DNA from: Bartonella sp. ML69XJBT
Lineage (GTDB): Bacteria; Pseudomonadota; Alphaproteobacteria; Rhizobiales; Rhizobiaceae
Direction of reading: 5' to 3'
NCBI RefSeq assembly: GCF_028618515.1
Contig: NZ_JAQITB010000005.1
Span: 1-64,000 of the forward strand
DNA: 64,000 nt
Part shown: piece by piece, positions 8,985 through 17,493 of the stretch
How the letters are laid out: the number at the start of each line of letters is the position of its first letter
How positions within the stretch are numbered: the first letter of the stretch is position 1
Made by a program: the position numbers and the translations under genes
The notes under the pieces: model-generated
Told to the model about the DNA's origin: nothing
What the model saw: the letters and a program-made list of their open reading frames with translations, nothing else
The model's database searches: none

Positions 8985-9647
8985 ATGTCTGACGAAAAAA
9001 ACAAGTTTACTGACGCTTCATTTGAAAATTGCGATTTGAAAAATCCGGCTGATCGCGATGCGCTTAAAAAAGCAGCGGATGAATTTTTAAAAACGCGTGA
9101 AGCAGAGGCTCGTGCAGAGGTTGAAGAGGAAAAAGATGAAGTTGTCGATCCTCTGATTGCCTTACAGGACGAAAATAAAGAACTGAAAGATCAGCTTTTA
9201 CGTCTTGCTGCAGATATGGAAAATCTTCGGCGTCGTACTGCGCGTGATGTGGCGGATGCAAGAGCCTATTCAATTGCTAATTTTGCACGTGACATGTTAT
9301 CTGTTTCTGATAACCTCAATCGTGCTTTGGAGGCTATTCCAGAAGGAGCAAAGGAGAATGATGCTGGTTTGAAAACATTAGCTGAGGGTGTAGAAATGAC
9401 TGAACGTGCAATGATAGCAGCGTTAGAACGCCATGGAGTGCAGAAAATTCATCCAGAAGGACAGAAGTTTGATCCTCACTTTCATCAAGCGATGTTTGAA
9501 ATCCCTAATTCCGATGTACCAGATAATACCGTTCAACAAGTTGTTCAAGCAGGTTATATTATCGGTGACCGTGTCCTGCGTCCGGCTATAGTTGGTGTCG
9601 CCAAAGGAGGGATGAAAGAGCCTTCTGTTGAAACTGATTCAGCTTAA
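8985..9647 (+). CDS. grpE: Nucleotide exchange factor GrpE
   Basis: GrpE releases ADP from DnaK. The 220-residue protein has an acidic, Lys/Glu-rich N-terminal region (about 1-60), a long coiled coil ([30 protein letters not shown], about 58-90) and the C-terminal beta domain with the signature FDPHFHQAM and [13 protein letters not shown] precedes the ATG. It lies downstream of hrcA; its partners dnaK and dnaJ are at 17.5-20.7 kb, so the window carries most of the heat-shock core. Confidence 0.95.
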   Translation: MSDEKNKFTDASFENCDLKNPADRDALKKAADEFLKTREAEARAEVEEEKDEVVDPLIALQDENKELKDQLLRLAADMENLRRRTARDVADARAYSIANFARDMLSVSDNLNRALEAIPEGAKENDAGLKTLAEGVEMTERAMIAALERHGVQKIHPEGQKFDPHFHQAMFEIPNSDVPDNTVQQVVQAGYIIGDRVLRPAIVGVAKGGMKEPSVETDSA

Positions 9648-9736
9648 AATATATCGGTAATAATGCCTTTGGCGTAAAATAAAGTATTGTATATAACCGT
9701 CACACTTCCGTGAAGTATTGTGTCAAAGGAGGTTCT

Positions 9737-9760
9737 AAAGGGTGGTAAAAACACCCTTTT
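9737..9760 (+). terminator. Terminator between convergent grpE and thpR
   Basis: AAAGGGTG (9737-9744) pairs with CACCCTTT (9752-9759) over a 7-nt loop, followed by T and ACT. It overlaps the thpR stop codon and can serve both converging genes. Confidence 0.6.
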
Positions 9761-10298
9761 ACTCTTGAAGTGCCCAACTTCCTTTTACAATATATGGGGC
9801 ATCGCTTGTGGGAGATGACGATAACAATAAAACAAAATGATCAACCTCAAAAGGATGAAATGAAAAATTACCTCGAGAAGACAGATAAGAAGGAAGATCT
9901 TCAGGTTTAATATCAAACAGTCGCGCAACGGTAATATGCGGAATAAATTGTTTTTCATCAGTTGTTAAGATTAAGTTGTTGCGAATAGTTTGCATCTTTT
10001 CGTGTAAGAGGTTGAGAGTTTCACAAGGCTCAATGCGAACAACAAGAGAATGTGGAGCATTTTCTGAACCAAAAACATCAAAACCCTTTATTTGTAACAC
10101 AAAAGGAGGGAGTTTTATTGTGTCAAAGGCGCGCATAAGTTCAGCTGCTACAGCGTTTTCAACTTCACCAAAAAAAGATAATGTGGCATGAAAGTTTTGT
10201 GGATTAATCCACTGCGCGTTCGGTAAACCATTTTGCAGCGATATGAGTGCTTGTGTTGTTTGCTGAGGAATTTGAATGGCACTAAATAGACGGGACAT
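9759..10298 (-). CDS. thpR: RNA 2',3'-cyclic phosphodiesterase ThpR
   Basis: A 2H-phosphoesterase of the LigT/ThpR family, which opens 2',3'-cyclic phosphate ends of RNA and can join 2'-5' ends. The two histidine motifs are present: HATLSFFG near residue 43 and HITVAR near residue 125. The 179-residue length is normal. It is a single gene convergent with grpE; a 950-bp region without an intact gene lies upstream. Confidence 0.88.
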   Translation of the reverse strand: MSRLFSAIQIPQQTTQALISLQNGLPNAQWINPQNFHATLSFFGEVENAVAAELMRAFDTIKLPPFVLQIKGFDVFGSENAPHSLVVRIEPCETLNLLHEKMQTIRNNLILTTDEKQFIPHITVARLFDIKPEDLPSYLSSRGNFSFHPFEVDHFVLLLSSSPTSDAPYIVKGSWALQE

Positions 10299-10535
10299 GG
10301 GATCTCTTTATAGTAAAAAGGCGCTACCGCAAAAGCGATAGCGGGTAATAAAGGTGGAGTGCACCATTAAGGATAAGACAATTGTGCGGAAAAAGAATGT
10401 CTAAAAGATATTTTCTATAATGATAAGTTGAATTCATAAAACTTACTTCATTTAAGAGAATGATTATAATAATAAAAACTCTATTTACGGATGTCTTACG
10501 GCCAAAATATGCAGTAGAAGGATTCTTTATGTTTT

Positions 10536-10691
10536 CATTTCACGACGGTGTTCGTGAATGGTATAGCGTTATATCCATTATGCACCACCATCTTTACGCT
10601 TATGAAAGAGCGAATCAAGCACTATCATTGTATTTTCCAGCCCCCAATATTATAATAGCTCTTGGCACCTGAGAGCATTCATAAGAGTCAT
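10536..10691 (-). pseudogene. P4-type integrase 5' remnant #1
   Basis: On the minus strand an ATG at 10691 starts a broken reading frame that recalls the N-terminal arm-binding domain of P4-type tyrosine recombinases. After MTLMNAL, pieces of NIGGWK, a YNDSA-like step and HKRKDGGA, then RYTIHEHRREM, are recoverable only with two frameshifts and stop codons. The same pieces occur in the remnant at 62177 (YNDGAGLLLYKHKDGGA, RYTLHGR). The catalytic domain is missing. Confidence 0.6.
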
Positions 10692-10862
10692 TTTATTCCT
10701 TTTTTATAAGAGTTTTTATCTACACGCCGATCTACTTGTGCTGTCAAGGAAATGATTTTAATTGATTAATATGAAAGGATTTCAGATGAGGGAATCTTAT
10801 GATATTCGGGTTTCTCATTCCATATAAAAACTGCGAAGTTATTATTATAATCAATGTGGTAT
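10692..10862 (-). repeat. Conserved flank upstream of integrase remnant #1
   Basis: This roughly 170-bp block directly upstream of the remnant aligns by eye with the flanks at 32996-33165 (same orientation), 62019-62176 and 23965-24084 (opposite orientation). Shared pieces include the segment reading CATAAGATTCCCTCAT on the minus strand, a TTAATCAATTAAAATCA-like stretch and an AT-rich region just before the ATG. It could be an integrase promoter or attachment region. Confidence 0.55.
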
Positions 10863-11255
10863 CATTTTAAAACACCACAAATCGAGCCAGATAAGGAAAG
10901 TTAGTAAATTTCAACTGTGACGATCATTTTTATATTGTTAATGTAGCTTTAAAGTTTAGCATATCCAGTAAAGGGTGAATATTTCTCTTTCTGTAGATAT
11001 TTCATCATGCATGTTAGGTATGAGAATAGCTATAAACAACAAACATTTAAATTGATCGAATAGAGTTTGAAACGAAAGCAAACACAATATATTGTGCACA
11101 ACATAATTGTTAGCAAACATTCACACCTCCGATAATCATAATGCCAATCGATGATGCAAGTTACCGGTCCTTTTAAGAGAAAAATAGGTAAACCAATCAA
11201 AATAATAAATGACGAGAAGAGGAGTGATCATACATATTTTGGGGATAATAAATTT

Positions 11256-11552
11256 CTAATTCTCTTCTCCAAATTTATTATTAATGAGTCTTTCAAGCGC
11301 ATCGAGAGCATCAGTTGCTTCTGGTCCCCAAACGCGAATGGTAAGGTTACAACCAGAGGAAGCAGCGAGCATCATAAGCCCCATAATCGATGAACCGCCA
11401 ACGATTTTGCCATCTTTTTCAACTTCAACGCTAGCATTAAAATTGTCAACAGTTTGAACGAACTTTGCAGAAGCACGTGCATGTAACCCACGTTTATTAC
11501 AGATATTGAAATGACGACTGAGTTTAGAGGGGAGAGGGTCTTTGGAAAGCAT
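11256..11552 (-). CDS. ptsH: HPr-type phosphocarrier protein
   Basis: A 98-residue HPr/NPr-like phosphocarrier. His24 in RGLHARASAKF is the phosphohistidine, and Ser55 in GGSSIMGLMML corresponds to the regulatory serine phosphorylated by HPr kinase (gene at 12101). A short N-terminal extension precedes the usual HPr start. It is the last gene of the batR-batS-hprK-EIIA-HPr run, 25 bp after the EIIA gene. No sugar permease is seen nearby, so its job is probably regulatory rather than transport. Confidence 0.92.
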   Translation of the reverse strand: MLSKDPLPSKLSRHFNICNKRGLHARASAKFVQTVDNFNASVEVEKDGKIVGGSSIMGLMMLAASSGCNLTIRVWGPEATDALDALERLINNKFGEEN

Positions 11553-11577
11553 TAGAGTTTAATTATCCGCTATAAAA

Positions 11578-11967
11578 TTATACTGGTACATTAATATATT
11601 TACGTCCTGCTTCTTGTGCTATTCTTAAAGCTTCTGATAATGAAATATCAGGGCATTGGCGAATAGAAATGAGTTTAATGAGCATAGGTAGATTAACACC
11701 CGCAATCATTTCAACACGTCCTTTTTCAATAGCAGGAATAGCCATATTTGCTGGCGTTCCACCGAACACGTCTGTTAATATGATTACGCCATGGTTTGTA
11801 TCTGTAGAGGAAACAGCGGCTATAATATCGCCTCGGCGCTGATCAATATCATCATCGGGATAGACACATATTGTTGCGAATTTTTCTTGTGTTCCAACAA
11901 CATGTTCTACAGCATGTAGAAATTCGACAGCCAGCTCACCGTGCGTTACAAGCACGAGTCCAATCAT
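11578..11967 (-). CDS. PTS system EIIA component, mannose family
   Basis: A 129-residue EIIA of the mannose (ManX-like) family. MIGLVLVTHGELA places the phosphorylated histidine at residue 9, and DVFGGTPANMA is the second family signature. AGGAG lies 8 nt upstream of the ATG. It stands alone without IIB, IIC or IID domains. In Rhizobiales this solitary EIIA receives phosphate from HPr in a regulatory PTS linked to the neighbouring HPr kinase and two-component system. Confidence 0.9.
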   Translation of the reverse strand: MIGLVLVTHGELAVEFLHAVEHVVGTQEKFATICVYPDDDIDQRRGDIIAAVSSTDTNHGVIILTDVFGGTPANMAIPAIEKGRVEMIAGVNLPMLIKLISIRQCPDISLSEALRIAQEAGRKYINVPV

Positions 11968-12100
11968 TTACACAAACTCCTGTTAACTAAAGATCCAACT
12001 ATATGGATGAGAAACATATTTTACAAAGCTTTATTCTGCTGCCAAGAAAAATTTGCAAAAAAAAGGCAAAAAATGTGATTTTTTTATATTTAGAAAAAAA

Positions 12101-12565
12101 TTAGACAGATTTGCGCCACACTTTCCTAAAAAAGAATGCCTCAATAGCTTGACAAATGGCTGTACAATCAGCTTCATGAAGACTCGGGAGTTTTAAAAGG
12201 GGAATGTGTAAATCTGCAAATTGAAAAGTTTGATTTGTGGAAAAGCGTTCATATTCAGGGCCAAGAAGAATAACGCAATCAATCGTTGTTTGGTTTTCAA
12301 ACTCTACCATATAGAGACCAACACCGCGAATCTCAATACCGCCCTGCAAGCCTTCTGGAGTGTATCCGTGAAGTTTTCCATTTTCCACACGCAGCATAGT
12401 ATAATCATCACTGATAAGTTTTGCTTTGCGTTTTGACCATTCAGCACGGTCGAGCAGAGAAAGGGTAAGAGTTGATTTTCCTGATCCCGATGGACCTATA
12501 ATTAAAAGTCCCTTTCCTCCTAGTTGAAGGCAATTTGCGTGGAGTATTTCACTTTTTGTTGTCAT
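12101..12565 (-). CDS. hprK: HPr kinase/phosphorylase (short form)
   Basis: HprK phosphorylates and dephosphorylates the regulatory serine of HPr. The 154-residue protein is the short alphaproteobacterial form that keeps only the C-terminal kinase domain. Walker A GPSGSGKST (Lys30) is clear, followed by LISDDYTML and the GGIEIRGVGL signature. The N-terminal domain of Firmicute HprK is absent. The frame is open further upstream but that part overlaps batS, so the ATG at 12565, 22 bp past batS, is the likely start. It sits between the sensor kinase and the EIIA/HPr genes. Confidence 0.9.
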   Translation of the reverse strand: MTTKSEILHANCLQLGGKGLLIIGPSGSGKSTLTLSLLDRAEWSKRKAKLISDDYTMLRVENGKLHGYTPEGLQGGIEIRGVGLYMVEFENQTTIDCVILLGPEYERFSTNQTFQFADLHIPLLKLPSLHEADCTAICQAIEAFFFRKVWRKSV

Positions 12566-12587
12566 GCCTTTTTCTTTGGATAAAAAT

Positions 12588-14372
12588 TTATTTAGCAAGG
12601 GGAAGTATAATAATAAAACGTGCACCAGTTTTACTATTTCCAAGTTTGGGGTCAACAATATTTTCGGCTGTAATTGTTCCATTATGCGCCTCGATGATTT
12701 GTCGACTAATAGAAAGGCCAAGTCCTGAATTTTGACCAAAACTATCTTCATTGGGGCGGTCAGTATAGAAGCGTTCAAAGATGCGTTCAATATTTTCTGA
12801 ACGAATACCGGGGCCATTATCTTCAATGGTTAAAATAAGAGTTGAAGCATGACTTTTCATAGTTATAGAAATTTTACCGCTATCATGGGGAATAAAGGAA
12901 CGCGCATTTTCAATAAGATTAGAAATGACTTGTCCCAAACGCAGTTCATGTCCCAACACAAGATAGGCTTTTCCATGAGGACGTGGGATAATATTAAGAC
13001 TTATATCAATGGTTTGCCTATTACGGTATACTTCTTGAACAGCATGAACAAGACTTTCCAAAAGTGGCGTCATATCAACGATCTGTGCGGTTTCACGAGC
13101 AAGTTCTGCATCGAGCCTAGAGGCATCAGAAATATCAGTAATCAAACGATCAAGACGACGTACATCATGTTGAATAATTTCAAATAATTGTTCCTGAGCT
13201 TCTTCATTTTTAGCCAGAGGGAGTGTTTCAACAGCACTGCGTAGTGAAGTGAGAGGATTTTTTAATTCGTGACTCACGTCAGCAGCAAAGCGTTCAATGG
13301 CTTCAATACGCATGTAAAGAGCATTGGTCATATCACGAATAGAGGTTGAAAGGTGACCAATTTCATCTTCACGCATTGAAAAGTCAGGAATTTCTACACG
13401 CTTATTATTACCATTGCGCACACGATTGGCAGAAGCAGATAATTTGCTTAAGGGATGTGCAATCGTATGGGCTAAAAAAAGAGAAAGGACCAAAAGCACA
13501 CTGCCTACCACAGCAAAGACTTTAAAAATAACCAGTCTTTCGCCTTTTACAATGTTGTCAATATCTGAACCGGTTGTTGAAAGAAGAAGCGCTCCCACCA
13601 CTGCACGATAGCGTTGCACAGGAACAGCGACAGAAACAATGAGTTGACCTTGTCTGTTACGTCGTTTAGCAGTAGCAAGAGACCCGTTTAATGCTCGGTA
13701 CACTTCAGGGTAAGCAATGCCACTGTTTCTTGCCTGCTCTCTATCAAGAGTGATAGTACTGCCGTAAAATGTGTTTGAAAACCATGAAATGAAGCGTTCC
13801 CACATGTTTTGTTCAGTTTTTAGTGGGGGTAAATTATAGCTAAAAACTTCACCACTAGAATAAAGAACGCGCGAGTCAAGAAGTAAAGTCGCATCACGAT
13901 CATAGATCCGTGCTCTTGTTGTTTTTGGTGTGATGAGGCGTCGTAAAAGAGGGGCGACTTGTTCAGGATTAATGGGAAAGTCCCAGGAATCGGTTGATTG
14001 AGGTGCAGGTGTAATACTTTCTCCGGTCTGTAATTCTAAAAGTTTTTGAGGATCAATAAGAATAGAATTGGGATCTACTGTTGCAGAGGCGGCAATGGCT
14101 CCAGCGATAATTTTTCCTTGGATGCACAAACTTTTAATTTTCGCTTCAATTAAACCATCGCGAAATTGATTAAGATACAAAATTCCTGTAACAAGAACGG
14201 CAAGGGCAGCAATATTTAAGATGACAATACGGCGTGTAAGACTGGAAAAAAGCAATTGTCTAAGAAGATGTCTCACCCTAAGGTGCAAACAAGTAAACAT
14301 AGAAAATGGCGTCGATAGAATGCCATTTGGTGTTGTTTTTTGCAGAGTTTCCAGTTGAGTATCTTTTGTCAT
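12588..14372 (-). CDS. batS: Sensor histidine kinase BatS (BvrS/ChvG family)
   Basis: An inner-membrane sensor kinase of 594 residues. Transmembrane helices lie at about 47-67 and 281-301 and flank a periplasmic sensing domain of about 210 residues. A HAMP linker follows (about 302-355), then the dimerisation box FAADVSHELKNPLTSLR with phospho-His368, and the ATPase boxes QVISNLIENA, EDNGPGI and GLGLSISRQI. In Bartonella the BatR/BatS pair responds to pH and controls the VirB type IV secretion system; BvrS (Brucella) and ChvG (Agrobacterium) are orthologues. It lies 39 bp after batR and 22 bp before hprK. Confidence 0.92.
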   Translation of the reverse strand: MTKDTQLETLQKTTPNGILSTPFSMFTCLHLRVRHLLRQLLFSSLTRRIVILNIAALAVLVTGILYLNQFRDGLIEAKIKSLCIQGKIIAGAIAASATVDPNSILIDPQKLLELQTGESITPAPQSTDSWDFPINPEQVAPLLRRLITPKTTRARIYDRDATLLLDSRVLYSSGEVFSYNLPPLKTEQNMWERFISWFSNTFYGSTITLDREQARNSGIAYPEVYRALNGSLATAKRRNRQGQLIVSVAVPVQRYRAVVGALLLSTTGSDIDNIVKGERLVIFKVFAVVGSVLLVLSLFLAHTIAHPLSKLSASANRVRNGNNKRVEIPDFSMREDEIGHLSTSIRDMTNALYMRIEAIERFAADVSHELKNPLTSLRSAVETLPLAKNEEAQEQLFEIIQHDVRRLDRLITDISDASRLDAELARETAQIVDMTPLLESLVHAVQEVYRNRQTIDISLNIIPRPHGKAYLVLGHELRLGQVISNLIENARSFIPHDSGKISITMKSHASTLILTIEDNGPGIRSENIERIFERFYTDRPNEDSFGQNSGLGLSISRQIIEAHNGTITAENIVDPKLGNSKTGARFIIILPLAK

Positions 14373-14411
14373 CGATTTGATCGCCGTTCAAACTTTTGCG
14401 ACAAAATAGTT

Positions 14412-15134
14412 TTATACCTCGTGAAAACGATAGCCTACACCATAAAGTGTTTCAATCATTGCAAAATCATCATCCACTTGTTTAAACTTTTTACGCAGAC
14501 GTTTAATGTGACTATCAATGGTGCGGTCATCTACATAGACTTGATCACTATAAGCAGCATCCATCAAAGCATCACGACTTTTTACGACTCCAGGTCTTTG
14601 CGCTAAGGTTTGTAGAATCAAAAATTCTGTAACGGTTAAGATAACAGGTTTATCTTTCCATGTACAGGTGTGGCGCTCTTGATCCATCACCAAATCCCCA
14701 CGCTTGAGAGAAGAGGTCGGAGAAGTTCCTGTTGTAAGTGGTTGGTTGCGGGCATTGGAACGACGCAAAATAGCTTTTACGCGCTCAATAAGAAGGCGTT
14801 GAGAGAAAGGTTTGGTAATAAAATCATCCGCTCCCATTTTAAGACCAAATAATTCATCAATTTCGTCATCCTTAGAGGTAAGAAAAATAACAGGAATATC
14901 AGATTTTTGACGCAATCGACGCAAAAGTTCCATCCCATCCATTCGGGGCATTTTAATATCAAAAATAGCTAAATGTGGAGGATGGAGTGTTAGACCTTTG
15001 AGTGCAGATGCTCCATCTGTATAGCTTTCAACCCGATAGCCTTCTGTCTCAAGCGCAAAAGATAAAGATGTCAAAATATTGCGATCATCATCAACAAGTA
15101 CGATCGTTTGCGTGATTGTTGGTGTATCTTTCAT
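14412..15134 (-). CDS. batR: Response regulator BatR (BvrR/ChvI family)
   Basis: A 240-residue OmpR-type response regulator. The receiver domain (about 10-125) has the acidic pocket VDDDRN, the phospho-acceptor Asp59 in [11 protein letters not shown], and the conserved Lys in FITKPF. The C-terminal winged helix (about 145-238) ends with [17 protein letters not shown] and YGVGYRF. It is the first gene of the minus-strand run and partner of batS. In relatives pckA usually lies upstream of chvI; here the upstream neighbour is a BON-LysM gene in the opposite direction. Confidence 0.93.
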   Translation of the reverse strand: MKDTPTITQTIVLVDDDRNILTSLSFALETEGYRVESYTDGASALKGLTLHPPHLAIFDIKMPRMDGMELLRRLRQKSDIPVIFLTSKDDEIDELFGLKMGADDFITKPFSQRLLIERVKAILRRSNARNQPLTTGTSPTSSLKRGDLVMDQERHTCTWKDKPVILTVTEFLILQTLAQRPGVVKSRDALMDAAYSDQVYVDDRTIDSHIKRLRKKFKQVDDDFAMIETLYGVGYRFHEV

Positions 15135-15510
15135 GGCTTCTTAGACCTTTCTATTGCTGTGGTAGCAAACTATCCACATTATTTATATGGGAGTTCACAT
15201 TTTTTTTGCAAAACAAATGTGGTACAAATTGTAGCAAAGTAAACTTCTTTTCATTCTTACGGTAAAAGCTTGTTTTATCTTTGTAATTTTATAATGCTGT
15301 TGCGTGCGTAAAGATCCCTTCGTTTGAGAGAAAATCTAAAAAAAATATGTTTTTTATCAAGGTGCATTATTTTTTGTCCCAGAATTAAACAGATTTGTTT
15401 GTGATTGTTGAAGTTTAGAAAAACCGCCTATCTGTTTTTAAGAGCAAAGAAAAGAGTGTAGTAACATATATGCAAAAATTTTTCTTCCACTGCACGAAAG
15501 GAGAGCATAA
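15135..15510. other. Divergent promoter region batR / BON-LysM gene
   Basis: About 375 bp, AT-rich, with no open frame of note. It must contain the promoters for the batR run and for the gene at 15511; I could not assign convincing boxes. AAGGAGAG precedes the 15511 start. Confidence 0.4.
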
Positions 15511-15966
15511 ATGGGATTTTTTAATTTTATAAAAACAGTTGGAGAGAAGCTTGGTATTGGGGATCATGAGCCAGAAGAAAAGGATTTTAAGGCAGCATTT
15601 AATAATTTTCAACTTGATACAGAAAAAGTAAAGATTAAGGTTGAAAACGGTAAAGCTATTTTGAGTGGTGAGGTTCCAGATAGAGAAACACTTGAAAAAG
15701 CAGTTTTGGTTGTCGGTAATTCGCAAGGGATTTCTTCTGTTGATATTGATCAATTAAAGATTACAGACAGTAAGTCTGTGAAAGTTTCTCGCTTTTATGA
15801 GGTTAAATCTGGTGATACACTTTGGAAAATTGCTGAAGAAGTTTATGGAAAAGGACAAGGGAATAAAAACACCTTTATTTTTGAAGCGAATAAGCCGATG
15901 CTAAAATCTCCCGATAAAATTTATCCTGGACAGGTTTTGCGCATTCCTGAAATTAATCTTAACTGA
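15511..15966 (+). CDS. BON-LysM domain protein (Kbp/YgaU type)
   Basis: A 151-residue protein with an N-terminal region carrying a BON domain (about 25-90, including the VENGKAILSGEVPDRE segment) and a C-terminal LysM domain (about 96-148, YEVKSGDTLWKIAEEVYG to GQVLRIPE). The domain order and length match E. coli YgaU/Kbp, a cytoplasmic potassium-binding protein. No signal peptide is visible, consistent with a cytoplasmic place. AAGGAGAG gives a strong ribosome-binding site. A perfect 18-bp inverted repeat follows the gene. Confidence 0.88.
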   Translation: MGFFNFIKTVGEKLGIGDHEPEEKDFKAAFNNFQLDTEKVKIKVENGKAILSGEVPDRETLEKAVLVVGNSQGISSVDIDQLKITDSKSVKVSRFYEVKSGDTLWKIAEEVYGKGQGNKNTFIFEANKPMLKSPDKIYPGQVLRIPEINLN

Positions 15967-16012
15967 TGAAAGAGAAAATAAATTTCTATTTTTACAGTAT
16001 GTTTTATGGCAC

Positions 16013-16059
16013 TAAACCAAATAAGGAGCATGGTTTTTCCGTGCTCCTTATTTGGTTTA
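16013..16059. terminator. 18-bp inverted repeat between convergent genes
   Basis: TAAACCAAATAAGGAGCA pairs perfectly with TGCTCCTTATTTGGTTTA over an 11-nt T-rich loop. It lies between the stops of the BON-LysM gene and the copper chaperone gene and probably terminates both. The outer AT part of the stem supplies the A/U tract on either strand. Confidence 0.65.
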
Positions 16060-16075
16060 AATAATGATGAAAAAT

Positions 16076-16630
16076 TTAATGATGAGGGACTGATTTGGCA
16101 GGTGATTTTCCTCCCATAGCGTTTACAGAGAAATCAACATCAATTGTTCCTGCTTTCTCAAACGTCAATTTTGCGCTGATTTTGTCACCTCGTTTGAATG
16201 GTTGAGAAAGCCCCATGAACATAATATGATCACCACCAGGCTTAAGGGTGATTTCGCCATTGCCTGGAATTTCAATGCCATAGTGCATTTTTTCCATTTT
16301 CATAATATCGTTCACAACTGCCATGGAGTGGATTTCCGTTGTCTGTACTCCTTTTGTTGAAACAGACACCAAACGATCTGGGGTATTGCCGTGATTAATG
16401 ATGTAGAGATAACCGCTACCAACTTTTATGCCTCTAGCGGTTTCTCGCGTCCAAGGATGAAGGATTTCTATATCTCCAATTTTATATTGTTGAGCGGTTG
16501 CGGGATAGGCTATACAAGCAAAAAGAAAAAACCATACGATATTTGTAACAACTTTTTTGAATGGATGTTGTCTGTAAGTTGTATATTGAGATACGAGCCT
16601 CTTTGTTTTCTCGATGATAAGTTTTATCAT
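16076..16630 (-). CDS. PCuAC-type periplasmic copper chaperone
   Basis: A 184-residue protein of the PCu(A)C/DUF461 family that binds Cu(I) in the periplasm and passes it to cytochrome oxidase. A hydrophobic signal segment (about 29-43) ends at a likely cleavage after YPATA (residue 46). The copper motif is present: His101 in TEIHSM, a Met cluster at 110-115 (MKMEKM), and His135/Met137 in GGDHIMF. The ATG at 16630 has AAAGGAGG 8 nt upstream, so it is preferred to the longer frame from 16657. No cox genes lie next to it. A His-rich C-terminus (VPHH) may also bind metal. Confidence 0.88.
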   Translation of the reverse strand: MIKLIIEKTKRLVSQYTTYRQHPFKKVVTNIVWFFLFACIAYPATAQQYKIGDIEILHPWTRETARGIKVGSGYLYIINHGNTPDRLVSVSTKGVQTTEIHSMAVVNDIMKMEKMHYGIEIPGNGEITLKPGGDHIMFMGLSQPFKRGDKISAKLTFEKAGTIDVDFSVNAMGGKSPAKSVPHH

Positions 16631-17493
16631 TAATTCACCCTCCTTTGTTTGATTCACTTTTGAATGCTCCTTTTTATTATTTAGCAGAGTTTTTATTTAA
16701 AATAAAAGAAAGAATTGCCAGAGTTATAGGAACAAGGATAGGTTGCATAGATCTCTAGAGTTTTAACAGTATACTTAAAAGCAAAAGGGTATTTTTGAAT
16801 TCTATGGCTCGATTTAATATACAGATTAAAGAGAAAATGAAGTCGATCATATTTACAGTGGAGCTTTTCAAGAGCAATGAACAATAAGGCGCTTAGAAAT
16901 GGAACGATTAAGAAAAGATTGATAGAGATATTTTTACAAAGAGATTATTTAGAAAGATGCGGTTTAACGCTACAGCTTTAGTGATGGAAAGAACATCGTA
17001 TTTATTGATTGTATCAAGATATGATCATCATTATAGAGGTGTGCCTTAAAAAGGATTGTGCTATTTGTGGTATAATCATTGAGTTTTTAAGTGATGTGGC
17101 AAAATATTCTGACCAAAAGATCATTTCATTGAGAGGGATCAAAAAAATATGCAATGATTATTTGTTATTTTTCCAATTTTTATAGGTTAATATGTTAATG
17201 AACATTGTCAAAAAGGGTTGCTATAATATTCGCATTATCAGTATAGAGAGTGTTTGCGGGTAAGTAGAATAGCTAGTTTTAGAAGAAAAATTTTATTTTA
17301 AGAATGTTTCTCTCATGACTCTCTTGTAGCGATAAGAGCCTGTTCTTATATACGAGGCAGAAAGGCTTGTTGCGACTTACAATTTATTGTTTGTATAACT
17401 TGAAGTGAAGTACAGGCTTTGAGTGTTATGAGGAGCTGTCTTAGAAAATGCTTAATGAAGATTGAGGTAGCTTGCTGAAATGGAGATTATAAT
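16631..17493. other. Long region upstream of dnaK
   Basis: About 860 bp, AT-rich, without a believable gene. TATAAT hexamers occur at 17071-17076 and 17222-17227, and a CTTGAA that could be a heat-shock -35 box lies at 17399-17404, but none has a well-spaced partner. It presumably holds the dnaK promoter. The length is unusual for such a gene pair and could hide a small RNA or decayed gene. Confidence 0.35.

Larger units (their letters stand above)
10299..11255. other. Long intergenic region with integrase scar
   Basis: No intact gene in about 950 bp. Besides the integrase remnant and its flank, an imperfect hairpin (CGCTACCGC / GCGATAGCG, about 10323-10346) lies just upstream of thpR. The remainder to 11255 is AT-rich and I see nothing coding in it. 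In other Rhizobiales ahcY usually follows the HPr gene, so this is also a synteny break. Confidence 0.5.

Noticed and set aside
10460-10672. 70-codon plus-strand frame
   Set aside because: It is the reverse strand of the integrase remnant; the match to other scars is on the minus strand.
12566-12826. N-terminal extension of hprK into batS
   Set aside because: The extension overlaps batS by about 240 bp in another frame and does not resemble HprK; the ATG at 12565 gives the short alphaproteobacterial form.
16631-17493. Heat-shock promoter for dnaK
   Set aside because: Isolated CTTGAA and TATAAT boxes lack partners at correct spacing, so no promoter is called.
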